Numbered from the stretch's first letter, positions 18,013 to 26,105 are shown. The stretch is DNA of 64,000 nucleotides from Alphaproteobacteria bacterium (GCA_016869765.1 VGES01000003.1:1-64000); one strand, 5' to 3'. The notes: generated by a model not told the origin, from the letters alone. Translations and numbers: made by a program.

Positions 18013-18684
18013 CTACTTGTCGAGACGGCGGATGACGACGGTTGCGACCGGGGACACGATCGGGTTCTTCAGCTTGCCGTCTTTGACGAAATGCGGCGCC
18101 TGGTTGAGCGCCACGGAACCGCGCGGCGCGGCTTCCATATCCGCCGCCTGATAGGTCTTGCAGTTGTCGGTGCCGGCGTCATAGGCGTAGAGCATGAGGG
18201 TCTTCTCGCGGACCCAATCGCCGTTCTCCCAGAGCGTGACGTCGGAGGCGCCGGTGAACCAGTCGGGGGAGGGCGCGATCATGGCCGCGAACGACACCAT
18301 GTTGTTCTTCTGATCGACCGAGAACTCGGCCTTCGATTGCCACGGCGCGCCGAACAGGGCCCCGGTCTCGAAGAGTTGACCCGCTTGGCCGGCCGCGATG
18401 GCTGCGCGAATTTCCTGATCGAACGGTGCGTGGGCGCCCATCTCGGACAAACGCTTGAGGCCGTCGGTGGCGTTGTCGCCAACCCGAAAAAGTTTGTAGG
18501 CACCGTTGTGTGTGGCCCCGACGAGCCCCGAGAAATGCGCATTGGAGGGGTACTCGAGCGGGTGGCTCGTTGCGGTCCACTGGCCCTGGAACTGGATCTC
18601 GTACTTGGCCGAGGTTTCGGCCGCCTGGACGCTGGTCGTTGCGAGCAACAGGGCGCCAGCGGCGAGGATCGATTTGACGTTCAT
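18013..18684 (-). CDS. Exported spondin_N domain protein
   Basis: The 223-residue protein has a signal peptide (MNVKSILAAGALLLATT, cleavage near QAA-E). Almost the whole mature part matches the spondin N-terminal domain: YEIQFQGQWTATSHP, the PSNAHFSGLVGATHN segment and APSPDWFTGAS are characteristic. The domain is known from animal extracellular-matrix proteins and also occurs in bacterial secreted proteins of unknown role, where a metal-binding beta-sandwich is expected. It sits alone between SBP 3 and MT 2 with its own terminator, so it is probably monocistronic. A role in adhesion is possible but unproven. Confidence 0.85.
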   Translation of the reverse strand: MNVKSILAAGALLLATTSVQAAETSAKYEIQFQGQWTATSHPLEYPSNAHFSGLVGATHNGAYKLFRVGDNATDGLKRLSEMGAHAPFDQEIRAAIAAGQAGQLFETGALFGAPWQSKAEFSVDQKNNMVSFAAMIAPSPDWFTGASDVTLWENGDWVREKTLMLYAYDAGTDNCKTYQAADMEAAPRGSVALNQAPHFVKDGKLKNPIVSPVATVVIRRLDK

Positions 18685-18817
18685 AGTCGGTCTCCTGTGA
18701 TGAAGTGGGGTGGATTGCGTGCTCGCCCGTTCATCTACGAAACCGCGCGGCGCGACGGAAATATCGTCGTCGCATCAATTCGATAGCGTTGGCGCATCGG
18801 CACCAACGGGTTGATTC

Positions 18818-18854
18818 CAAAAAAGAAAACGGCCGGAGCCTGAGCCCCGGCCGT
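18818..18854 (-). terminator. Intrinsic terminator of methyltransferase MT 2
   Basis: On the minus strand the stem ACGGCCGG/CCGGCCGT (18847-18854 with 18829-18836), with a 10-base loop, is followed by TTTCTTTTTTGG. It begins 25 bases past the MT 2 stop. The stem and T tract support Rho-independent termination before the spondin gene, so the two are not one operon. Confidence 0.8.
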
Positions 18855-18878
18855 GTTCAGCGTAACCGCAGTCGCGGT

Positions 18879-20105
18879 CTAGCGTTTCCAGGCCGCGTAG
18901 AAGAACCACGATCCCTTGGGCGCGACCATCTTCTCGCCACCCGGAAGCGGCACCACGAAGGGTGCGCTCTCCTGGATCACGTCTTTCTTCTGGAAACCGC
19001 CCTTGAGCGCCACGTCCATGAGGTCCATGTCGTGCATCGGGCCCCAGAACGGTTCGTTGTTGTTGTGCGTGTCCCAGTCGTTCTCGAATTGCGCCCACGG
19101 CGTCGGCAGGAAGTGGAACTGCGGCTGCTCGACGTGGATCATCACGCCGCCCGGCTTCAGGACGCGGTGCGCCTCCTTGACGATCTTGTAGACCGCCGAG
19201 TGGCTGGTTTCGTGCAGGAACATCGAGGACACGACGAGATCGAACGTGTTGTCCTCGAAGTCGGTTTCCTCGGCGAGTTGTTGCGAGTAGTGCACGCGCT
19301 TGCCCATGTATTCGGCCCGGGCATGGGCGTAGCGCACGATCGGTGCGGCAAAGTCGATGCCGTGCACCTCGGCCTTGGGCCAAGCTTCGACGTAGGCCAT
19401 GGTCGAGTGGCCGACGGTGCAGCCTTCGTCGAGCACGGACTTCGGCGTGAACTTGGGATACCTGGTCTTGAGCCAGTTCACGACCGACCAACCAGGCCCG
19501 TCGTTGAAGGGTCCCATCTTGCCGCCCGTCCCCATGTAGAGACCACCGAGGTCGTACATGGCGCCCGGGGAGACGTCGCCTTTGACGCGCTCGGCCGCAT
19601 AGCCGCCGGCCATCCAGTGCATGTCGAAGGCGGTCTGGTAGCGCGGCAGTTTGAGCTTCGGGTCGAGCCGCAGGGTGCCGTACTTCGGTTTCTTGATGTC
19701 GGCCTTGGCCGCCAGTTCGTGAATCTGCCGTTCGATCATCGGCAGTTTCCACTGGCTGCCCTGCTCCTGGAGCTGGCGGCGCATGCTGGCCCACATCTGA
19801 TAGCCCGCGTCGCGCAGCATCGCCTTGCGGACCTCGTGGCGGTCCCGGGGCTTGCGTCCGTTTTCGCGCACGAATTGTGGCTCGACGCGCGCGTCATAGA
19901 TCATCTTGTTTCCCACCTGCACGTTCTCCCGCAGGATGCGCGACAAGGTCATCTGATAGTTGAGGCGGGCTTCCTCCTCCGCGGTGATCGTCGCCATCAT
20001 CGGGTGGCGACCCAGGCCGCGCAGCGAATTGAGCGGCGCCTTGATGTCGGTGCTGGGCATTTGCTGTAGCTCCACGAATCCGGGAACGCGTTCGGTTTCG
20101 GCCAC
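18879..20105 (-). CDS. SAM-dependent methyltransferase, paralogue of MT 1 (MT 2)
   Basis: The 408-residue protein has the same two-part design as MT 1. An N-terminal domain with NGRKPRDRHEVRKAM, DPKLKLPRYQTAFDMHW and GAMYDLGGLYMGTGGKMGPF is followed by a class I methyltransferase fold. Motif I is SVLDEGCTVGHST (its acidic residue is Glu, not Leu as in MT 1), with VHGIDF, FDLVVSSMFLHE and VLKPGGVMIHVEQP after it. The GTG at 20105 is chosen because GGGAGGG stands just upstream; the open frame continues to 20522 without a match. It has its own terminator. The substrate is unknown; the N-terminal domain may bind it. Confidence 0.8.
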   Translation of the reverse strand: MAETERVPGFVELQQMPSTDIKAPLNSLRGLGRHPMMATITAEEEARLNYQMTLSRILRENVQVGNKMIYDARVEPQFVRENGRKPRDRHEVRKAMLRDAGYQMWASMRRQLQEQGSQWKLPMIERQIHELAAKADIKKPKYGTLRLDPKLKLPRYQTAFDMHWMAGGYAAERVKGDVSPGAMYDLGGLYMGTGGKMGPFNDGPGWSVVNWLKTRYPKFTPKSVLDEGCTVGHSTMAYVEAWPKAEVHGIDFAAPIVRYAHARAEYMGKRVHYSQQLAEETDFEDNTFDLVVSSMFLHETSHSAVYKIVKEAHRVLKPGGVMIHVEQPQFHFLPTPWAQFENDWDTHNNNEPFWGPMHDMDLMDVALKGGFQKKDVIQESAPFVVPLPGGEKMVAPKGSWFFYAAWKR

Positions 20106-20208
20106 GGGTTCCCTCCCTGGGCGCGGAATTGCGCCAACGTGAGGCAGGACGGTACGGCGCACCGCGGGGAGCGTCAACCGACGGGCCGCACCAAGGCCTT
20201 GGGCGAAG

Positions 20209-20685
20209 TCAGGGTTTTTGGGCGAAACCGGCAAAGAGACGGAGCATACCGGGCCAACCCCCTTCGCCGTCGAGGGCGCCGCGAACAGCGTCGGCGCCCT
20301 CGCCGAAGCGCTCCAGGTGGCGGTGCTCCAGTTGGACCCGGGTCGCTTGCTCGCCCTGCGCGAGAAACCGGACCTCGACCTCCGTCGTGAGGGTAGGATC
20401 GAATGTCCAATGCGCGTTGAGGCGCCAAGCAAGCACGACTCGGTCGGGCGGTTCCCAGGCGAGGACCTCGCCCCACAGACATTCCTGGCCGTCCTCGCCC
20501 CGCTCATACCATCGTCCGCCAACCCGGGGCTCGATCACCACGTCCACTTGTCTGGTGGCGCCGATCGAGTGGCTGGCCGGCCACCACCGTTCCATCCGGG
20601 CGGTGAACACCTCGAAGGCGCGGGCCTGGCCAACGTTCACGACAATGTGGCGCTTTAACGGTGCCGGGCGGATGACGACGTTCAT
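20209..20685 (-). CDS. SRPBCC (AHSA1-like) domain protein
   Basis: The 158-residue protein is an Activator-of-Hsp90-homologue-1 type START-like domain: AFEVFTARMERWWP, VVIEPRVGGRWYERGEDG, WGEVLAWEPPDRVVLAW and a C-terminal helix. In bacteria these small proteins bind hydrophobic ligands and are very often paired with an ArsR-type regulator. That is the case here, as its ATG overlaps the stop of the upstream arsR gene by four bases (ATGA). The pair is therefore translationally coupled. The ligand is unknown, and a link to Hsp90 is not implied. Confidence 0.88.
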   Translation of the reverse strand: MNVVIRPAPLKRHIVVNVGQARAFEVFTARMERWWPASHSIGATRQVDVVIEPRVGGRWYERGEDGQECLWGEVLAWEPPDRVVLAWRLNAHWTFDPTLTTEVEVRFLAQGEQATRVQLEHRHLERFGEGADAVRGALDGEGGWPGMLRLFAGFAQKP

Positions 20686-20996
20686 GTTCGCTCTTCCTTT
20701 TCGGCTTCGTCGCGAAACGCGTTCAAGGCCTCATCCCAGAACTCATCGAGCCAGCGACGAATCGTGCCAAGCCCGGAGGGATCGATCTGGTAGAGCCGAC
20801 GCGTCCCCTCGGCACGATCGACGACGAGCCCGGCCTCCTTCAGGACCTTCAGATGCTGGGATACGGCCGGACGACTGATCGGCAACCCCCGGGCGAGTTC
20901 GTGCACCGCACGCGGTCCCCGGCGCAGACGCTCGAACACCCGACGGCGCATCGGATCCCCGAGGGCATCAAAGGCTTGAGATTTGTAAGTCACCAC
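20682..20996 (-). CDS. ArsR-family winged-helix regulator of the SRPBCC gene
   Basis: The 104-residue regulator has the usual ArsR helix-turn-helix, SRPAVSQHLKVLKEAGLVVDR at about residues 40-60, followed by the wing AEGTRRLYQIDP. The metal-site cysteines of ArsR or SmtB are absent; the protein contains no Cys, so it is unlikely to sense metals. The GTG at 20996 lies inside a palindrome and no ribosome-binding site is visible, so the start may be leaderless or slightly different. Its first codons overlap operator-like repeats, which points to autorepression. Confidence 0.85.
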   Translation of the reverse strand: MVTYKSQAFDALGDPMRRRVFERLRRGPRAVHELARGLPISRPAVSQHLKVLKEAGLVVDRAEGTRRLYQIDPSGLGTIRRWLDEFWDEALNAFRDEAEKEERT

Positions 20997-21017
20997 TTAC
21001 GGTAAGCAAATACTTAC
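20985..21017. promoter_or_regulatory. Two tandem 16-bp palindromes, probable ArsR operator
   Basis: GTAAG-N6-CTTAC occurs twice, at 20985-21000 and 21002-21017, separated by one base. The first copy covers the arsR start codon, and the second lies just upstream. A possible -35 box, TTGACT on the minus strand, is at 21023-21028. The identical half-sites and the 17-bp centre-to-centre spacing suggest two dimers bound side by side. That this ArsR protein is the ligand is inferred from position. Confidence 0.75.
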
Positions 21018-21060
21018 GCTATAGTCAAACCGATCGATACAGAAGGAAGCCGACGACCGA

Positions 21061-21807
21061 TCACGCCGGAACGTTCTGCCCGTCCCAGGTCAGTTCTTGT
21101 TTCTTGTAGAAGAACTTACCGCTGTGTTTGGCATCGGCGTCCAGCGCGAGCCAGATCGCCGTGTCGGCGCCCTGATCGACCGTGATCTGCGCGAAACGCG
21201 ACCCCATGTCGGTCTTGACCCAGCCCGGACACATGCAATTGACCGTGATGCCCTTCTTCGCGAGCCCCTTGGCCAGGTTCGCCGTCAGCCCCATGAGGGC
21301 GGTCTTGGAGACACGGTAACCGACCATGTTCGAATTGGCCCAACTCCTGAGGCCCATCTGGGACGCAAGATTGATGATCCGCCCGCCCGCGGGCATCAGC
21401 GGTGCCAGACGCTGGGTCGTGCGCAGGGGTCCCAGCGTATTGGTGTTGATGATGGTGGCGACGAGATCCACGTCGACGTCCATGGCGTCGGTCTCGATGT
21501 TGGCGTCCTGGCCATAGATCCGCTCGAGCAGGACTCCAGCGTTGTTGATCAGGATGTCGAGCCGGCCGTAGGTCGACTTGATCCAATGGGCCAGCGCCTG
21601 CACGCTCCGCTCGTCGGTAACGTCGAGGGCGCGGGCGACGACATCAAGTCCCTGGGCGCGCAACGCCGCGGCCGCAACATCACCCTTGGCCTGATCGCGC
21701 GCCGTCAGGATGACGCGCACGCCCCGACCAGCGAGCTGACGGCAGATTTCTAAGCCGATGCCGCGGTTGGCACCGGTCACCAAGGCAATCTTCCTGTCGT
21801 CGCTCAT
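21061..21807 (-). CDS. Short-chain dehydrogenase/reductase, carbonyl-reductase-like
   Basis: The 248-residue classical SDR has the cofactor motif TGANRGIG (residues 11-18), DVTD, the structural NNAG and the catalytic YRVSK (Tyr and Lys), with the active serine in INLASQMG. TARD after strand 2 (an Arg near the NADPH site) suggests NADPH preference. The extended N-terminal similarity is to carbonyl reductases, but the substrate is not predictable. The gene begins seven bases after the GST stop and is surely in the same leftward operon. Confidence 0.9.
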   Translation of the reverse strand: MSDDRKIALVTGANRGIGLEICRQLAGRGVRVILTARDQAKGDVAAAALRAQGLDVVARALDVTDERSVQALAHWIKSTYGRLDILINNAGVLLERIYGQDANIETDAMDVDVDLVATIINTNTLGPLRTTQRLAPLMPAGGRIINLASQMGLRSWANSNMVGYRVSKTALMGLTANLAKGLAKKGITVNCMCPGWVKTDMGSRFAQITVDQGADTAIWLALDADAKHSGKFFYKKQELTWDGQNVPA

Positions 21808-21814
21808 GCGCGAG

Positions 21815-22459
21815 TCAGCCTTTCGCCCAGGGGACCGGGCGCGCCTTCTGCGCCTCGGTCGGCACCTCGGCGCCGCGCTTGACGGCCGGACGCGCCTCGA
21901 TCTCGCGATACCAGCGCATCAGATGCGGCACGTCGCTCACATCGACCCCGGAGAACTCGTAACGCGAAACCCAGCCCCAATTCGCAATGTCCGCGATCGA
22001 GTAGTCGCCAACCAGGAATCGGTGGTCCTTGAGCCGCGTATCGAGCACGCGGTAGAGCCGGCGGGTTTCGTTGGTGTAGCGGTCGATCGCGATCGTGTTG
22101 TCGGGCGCATTGCGCTTGAACCAGTTGACCTGTCCCTGCATCGGGCCGACGCCGCCCATCTGGAACATCAGCCACTGAATGACCTGGGAGCGCCCCTTGG
22201 CGTCGCGCGGCATCAACTGGCCCGTCTTCTCCACCAAATAGATGAGGATCGCGCCCGACTCGAACACGGCGAAGTCGCCGGCGTCGCGATCGACGATCGC
22301 CGGGATCCGGCCATTGGGGTTGATGCGCAGGAAATCCGGATGCTTCTGTTCATTATCGAGCAGATTGAGGGCGATGACGTTGTAGGGCAGCGCCAGCTCT
22401 TCGAGGGCGATCGAAGCCTTGATGCCGTTGGGCGTTTTCGCCGTGTATAGGTCGATCAT
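21815..22459 (-). CDS. Glutathione S-transferase, Nu-class (YfcG/YghU-like)
   Basis: The 214-residue two-domain protein has a thioredoxin-like N-terminal domain with [27 protein letters not shown] and [15 protein letters not shown]. The all-alpha C-terminal domain includes [17 protein letters not shown] and [16 protein letters not shown] near residue 9 is the hallmark of Nu-class enzymes, which show disulfide-bond reductase activity with glutathione. The SDR follows after seven bases. The gene is divergent from dapB, with 97 bases between the starts. Confidence 0.9.
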   Translation of the reverse strand: MIDLYTAKTPNGIKASIALEELALPYNVIALNLLDNEQKHPDFLRINPNGRIPAIVDRDAGDFAVFESGAILIYLVEKTGQLMPRDAKGRSQVIQWLMFQMGGVGPMQGQVNWFKRNAPDNTIAIDRYTNETRRLYRVLDTRLKDHRFLVGDYSIADIANWGWVSRYEFSGVDVSDVPHLMRWYREIEARPAVKRGAEVPTEAQKARPVPWAKG

Positions 22460-22556
22460 CGTCCGCCTTTGGATGTGGCCAGATTCTGCGGGCCTAGGAG
22501 CCGGGCGCGCCCGGTGCTACATCTCGCCCGAAGTCGAAACCAAACGCGAGTCGGAA

Positions 22557-23366
22557 ATGGCTCCTCTTCGCATAGGCATCGCCGGTTGCGCCGGACGGAT
22601 GGGTCAGGCCCTGCTGCGCCAGGTCTTGACGACGACCGAGGCCCGCGCCGCGGCCGGCAGCGAGCGCCAAGGCCACCCCGATCTTGGCAAGGACTTGGGC
22701 TATGCCGTCGGCCAAACTCTCGGGGTTCGCATCAGCGACGATGTCGATGCGCTGTTCGAGACGAGCGATGCCGTCCTCGACTTCACCGCACCCGAAGCGA
22801 CGCTGCGCCACGCCGCCGAGGCGGCGCGACGTGGTCGTATCCTGATCGTCGGCACCACCGGCCTGAAGCCCGAACACGACGCCGAGATTGCGCGGGCGGC
22901 CGCCCGGGCCACGATCGTAAAGGCCGCGAACTTCAGCATCGGGGTCAATGTGCTCGTGCACCTCACGCGTCAGGTGGCGGCGCTCCTCCCGGAGGAGTTC
23001 GACATCGAGATCGTCGAGATGCATCACCGTCACAAGGTCGACGCCCCGTCGGGCACCGCACTCGCCCTCGGGCGCGCCGCAGCGGATGGGCGCCACCTGG
23101 ACCTCCCAGGCGTTGCCGACCGCGGGCGCGACGGCATCACCGGCGCACGGACCAAGGGCCACATCGGCTTCGCGGCGCTGCGCGGCGGCGCGGTCGTCGG
23201 CGATCACACCGTGATGTTTGCAAGCGATTCCGAGCGCCTGGAACTCACCCACAAGGCGCAGGATCGCTCGCTATTCGCGGCTGGCGCGGTGCGCGCCGCG
23301 CTGTGGGCCCGCGGCAGACCGGCGGGGCTCTACGGCATGGACGACGTGTTGGGATTCAAACGCTAG
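22557..23366 (+). CDS. dapB: 4-hydroxy-tetrahydrodipicolinate reductase
   Basis: The 269-residue enzyme catalyses the NAD(P)H-dependent second committed step of the diaminopimelate/lysine pathway. It shows the nucleotide-binding GIAGCAGRMGQ (residues 6-16), VLDFTAPEA, IVGTTGLKP, the catalytic VEMHHRHKVDAPSGTA (His-His and Lys) in adjacent parts, and the C-terminal AVRAALWARGRPAGLYGMDDVLGF. The ATG at 22557 gives the canonical start. Its last 11 bases overlap the convergent EamA gene. In related genomes dapB often follows dnaJ closely; here an 18-kb block separates them. Confidence 0.97.
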   Translation: MAPLRIGIAGCAGRMGQALLRQVLTTTEARAAAGSERQGHPDLGKDLGYAVGQTLGVRISDDVDALFETSDAVLDFTAPEATLRHAAEAARRGRILIVGTTGLKPEHDAEIARAAARATIVKAANFSIGVNVLVHLTRQVAALLPEEFDIEIVEMHHRHKVDAPSGTALALGRAAADGRHLDLPGVADRGRDGITGARTKGHIGFAALRGGAVVGDHTVMFASDSERLELTHKAQDRSLFAAGAVRAALWARGRPAGLYGMDDVLGFKR

Positions 23367-24276
23367 TCGCGCGCCGGGTCGCGAGCGAGCGCAAGGCCGT
23401 CCAATTGGCCACGGCGATCCCGACGAGGATGAGCGCGAGGGCGACGAAGGCCTGACCCTGAGCCGACTCGCCCAGGAGCACCACGCCCCAGAACGTGCCG
23501 ATCAACGGGTTGAGATAGTTGTTGAGTGAGACGAACGTCGGACCGGAGAGGACGATCAGGCGGAAGAAGATGACGTTGCCGAGGGCCGAGCTCAGGGCCG
23601 CGAGCGCCAACAGCGCGAGCCACGAGCGCAGGCTGCCTTCACCTCCCAACAGTGTTGTGCCGGGGCTCTCGGCAATGAGCGCCCACGGCACGACCACGCT
23701 CAGGGCGCAGAACGCCGATGCTGCACCGGCACTCACCGGACTCTCGCCCACGATGCGGCGTGCCACCACGTTGGTGAGCGCGTAGGAGAACGACCCGGCC
23801 AAGGCGGCCGCCATGCCCCAGATGTTGCGGGCGATGCCGCCCACCGCCTCGGTTCCGAACAAGACCGCAACACCAACCAATCCCAGCACGATGCCGATCA
23901 GCTTGTGGACCGAAAGCTGGTCGTCGCGCGTCGTGAGGTGCGCCATCACCGAGGTGAAGAGCGGCGTCGCCCCCATCAACACGGCGACGGACGCCGACGG
24001 GATGCGCTCGACGGCAAAGGCGAGGAGCGTAAAGGGCACGGCGCTCCCCGTGGCGCCGATCACGAAGAGCCATGCCCAGTTGACCCGGCCGCGCGGCAGC
24101 CGCTGACCCACGGCGTAGAGGATCACGATGAGCAACAGCCCAGCGAGGAAAACCCGGACCGCCGTTCCGGTCACCGGCGGCAGCGTCTCGACCATCACCT
24201 TGAGCAAGGCGTAGGACGAACCCCACATCGCCGCGAGGAGAAACAAGTAGACGAAGGACCGAACCGTTGCCGTCAT
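23356..24276 (-). CDS. EamA/DMT-superfamily transporter
   Basis: The 306-residue inner-membrane protein has about ten hydrophobic segments and two EamA repeats (RhaT/YdcZ type). The repeats start with MWGSSYALLKVMVETLPPV and, in the second half, with MAAALAGSFSYALTNVVARR. Proteins of this family export amino acids and other metabolites, but the substrate cannot be assigned. It follows the AraC/MGMT gene by 32 bases in the same direction. Its 3' end overlaps dapB on the other strand by 11 bases. Confidence 0.9.
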   Translation of the reverse strand: MTATVRSFVYLFLLAAMWGSSYALLKVMVETLPPVTGTAVRVFLAGLLLIVILYAVGQRLPRGRVNWAWLFVIGATGSAVPFTLLAFAVERIPSASVAVLMGATPLFTSVMAHLTTRDDQLSVHKLIGIVLGLVGVAVLFGTEAVGGIARNIWGMAAALAGSFSYALTNVVARRIVGESPVSAGAASAFCALSVVVPWALIAESPGTTLLGGEGSLRSWLALLALAALSSALGNVIFFRLIVLSGPTFVSLNNYLNPLIGTFWGVVLLGESAQGQAFVALALILVGIAVANWTALRSLATRRATSV

Positions 24277-24308
24277 CGACCGCGCTCGCTGCTGCGGTCA
24301 TGCGGGCG

Positions 24309-25163
24309 TCAAGGCGCCGTCGTCTGAACCGCTTCCCAGGCGAGCATCGCACGCTTGCGCGAACTCCCCCAGCGATAGTGATCGATCACGCCGGTACCGC
24401 GAATCACCCGGTGGCAGGGAATGAGCCAGGAGATCGGATTGGCCGCCACGGCATTGCCGACGGCGCGCGCCGCTTTGGGCTTCCCGACGGCCGCCGCGAT
24501 CGCCGCGTAGGTGCGTGTTTCGCCCTCGGGGATGCGCAGGAGCGCTTCCCACACTTTGATCTGGAGATTGGTTCCTTTGAGGAGGACGGGAATACGCTCA
24601 CGATCGTTCGTCTTCCCAAAGATGCGTTCGGCGAACGGTCTCGTTCGGGTCGGATTCTCGGTCATGGTGGCTTGGCGCCACTGATTGGTGAGATCGGCGA
24701 GCGTCTCCTGGTGCGCCGGTTCTCCTGCGCCCGACACGAAACCCAGTCCGCAGAGGCCGCGCTCGGTCACCATCACCAGGCATTCGCCGAACGGACTGTC
24801 GTGAAAGCCATAGGCAATCCGCAGGTCGCGCCCGGCGGTGCGATATTCGCCCGGGGTCATGGCCTCACAAGCGACGAACAAATCGTGCAAACGGCCCGGA
24901 CCGCTGAGTCCGGCGTCGTAGGCCGCATCGAGCACCGAGCGGCCTTGGCGCAGCGAGGCCTTGGCACGACCGAGCGCCGCGACCTGATGGAGGCGCTTCG
25001 GCGTGACGCCGGCCCATCTCTTGAACAAGCGTTGGAAATGAAACGGCGAGAGGCCCGCCGCAGCCGCGAGTTCGGCGAGCGGTGGCTCGCCATCGCTGTC
25101 GATGGTCAGGCGCTCGATCGCGCGTGCCACACGATCGAAATCGCGAGAGGCAATGGTTGTCAT
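24309..25163 (-). CDS. Ada-like fusion: AraC DNA-binding domain plus O6-methylguanine-DNA methyltransferase
   Basis: The 284-residue protein has an N-terminal AraC-type helix-turn-helix (LAELAAAAGLSPFHFQRLFKRW) and the GVTPKRLHQVA segment. The C-terminal suicide alkyltransferase domain has the acceptor cysteine in PCHRV (C250) and the NPISWLIPCHRV context. It lacks the zinc-binding N-terminal Ada domain with the phosphotriester-accepting cysteine, so it matches the short Ada form found in many proteobacteria. It repairs O6-methylguanine and may regulate repair genes. The ATG at 25163 is chosen because homology starts there. A second, single-domain enzyme (ogt) lies at 56960. Confidence 0.9.
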   Translation of the reverse strand: MTTIASRDFDRVARAIERLTIDSDGEPPLAELAAAAGLSPFHFQRLFKRWAGVTPKRLHQVAALGRAKASLRQGRSVLDAAYDAGLSGPGRLHDLFVACEAMTPGEYRTAGRDLRIAYGFHDSPFGECLVMVTERGLCGLGFVSGAGEPAHQETLADLTNQWRQATMTENPTRTRPFAERIFGKTNDRERIPVLLKGTNLQIKVWEALLRIPEGETRTYAAIAAAVGKPKAARAVGNAVAANPISWLIPCHRVIRGTGVIDHYRWGSSRKRAMLAWEAVQTTAP

Positions 25164-25240
25164 GCGCCGATTCTCGCCGACGCGACGCGACCGAGCCACC
25201 CGGTTCTTGCGCTGTTCGCCGGACCGCGTCATCACCCTGG

Positions 25241-25555
25241 TCACAAACAGAAGGTAAACGTGTCGCGTGCGATGTGCAGACTGCCCCGACCAAGAACGTC
25301 ACGCCCCAAGAGGGCTTTGGCGAAAACGGAGCCCGCCGCGAACGCTTCGAATAGCGGAAGATCGCGGATCGGTATGGTCGCCTCGGTGCCATGGTGGCCT
25401 GTCAGAACCACTTGCACGTCACCGAGGCAATAATTGGTGTCCTGGGTCCCGCCCGGGTCCCGAATGCGCCCTTTGCCCGTCAGTGGGAGTGCCGCGCACA
25501 AGGCAATCTCGGCAGCGATGCAGGTTGCGTCCGCGCCCGTGTCGATGAGCTTCAA
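25241..25555 (-). CDS. Retropepsin-like aspartic protease domain protein, probably lacking its true N-terminus
   Basis: The 104-residue frame opens with LIDTGADATCI, the catalytic Asp-Thr-Gly loop of pepsin-like proteases. It closes with LLGRDVLGRGSLHIARDTFTF, the usual second hydrophobic strand and end. The first strand normally precedes DTGA by 10-30 residues, but here the only start is a TTG directly before KLIDTG. It follows a TAA in the same frame. The codons before that TAA read IPGK, which would continue the family pattern GKxLKxLIDTGAD. I suspect a nonsense mutation or sequencing error. The gene sits between DUF2244 and the AraC/MGMT gene, same strand. Confidence 0.6.
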   Translation of the reverse strand: MKLIDTGADATCIAAEIALCAALPLTGKGRIRDPGGTQDTNYCLGDVQVVLTGHHGTEATIPIRDLPLFEAFAAGSVFAKALLGRDVLGRGSLHIARDTFTFCL

Positions 25556-25631
25556 TTACTTACCGGGGATCGACGAAGCGATTCGTTGGCAACGACTTAG
25601 GCTTCCACACGGTAAGGAATGCGCGCCACGG

Positions 25632-26105
25632 CTAGCCAAGCCAGCGTTCCTTCAGCGGGGCCAACGCCTGTTCGAGCGCGTCAGCGAACTCGGCCCGTTC
25701 GGGGGGCGACAGAAAACCACCGATGGTGAGCGAGCGCCCATGCGAACGGAGCACCAGCGTGGTGTCGGGACCCGGCGTTTCGGTCAGATCGATCCGCACC
25801 CAGTAGGGCTGAAACGCCCATCGGCTGACCGACCCATACGCGCTCGTCCGCTCGACCACGAGTTCGCGTTCGGTCAAGGACACTCGTTCCGACTGGCGGG
25901 CCGATCGATAGCTGGCGCGGAACGCCAAGTAGATCAGCAGCACGTCGAGCCCGAGAAACCCGACGACGGGCCAAGCCCCAACCAAGAAGAAGGCGAGACC
26001 AGCCACGAAACTGATCACGGCCACACCCGCCATGAGCAGTGCGAATCCGAGCGGCGGCAGCGAGCGGTGCGGCGTCAGAACGGCATCGAAGATCGGCTTT
26101 TCCAC
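25632..26105 (-). CDS. DUF2244 family membrane protein
   Basis: The 157-residue protein has two close transmembrane segments (about residues 19-42 and 45-65), followed by a soluble domain. The domain includes RVSLTERELVVERT, WAFQPYWVRIDL, LVLRSHGRSLTIGGFLSP and a C-terminal FADALEQAL helix. This is the DUF2244 pattern common in Alphaproteobacteria, often near cytochrome oxidase or nth genes. The start is GTG at 26105. The gene is divergent from nth, with 63 bases between starts. The molecular role is unknown. Confidence 0.88.
   Translation of the reverse strand: MEKPIFDAVLTPHRSLPPLGFALLMAGVAVISFVAGLAFFLVGAWPVVGFLGLDVLLIYLAFRASYRSARQSERVSLTERELVVERTSAYGSVSRWAFQPYWVRIDLTETPGPDTTLVLRSHGRSLTIGGFLSPPERAEFADALEQALAPLKERWLG

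Noticed and set aside
20105-20522. Longer MT 2 protein starting at 20522
   Set aside because: The extra 139 codons run antiphase through the SRPBCC gene and lack similarity to MT 1; a GTG with a strong ribosome-binding site is at 20105.
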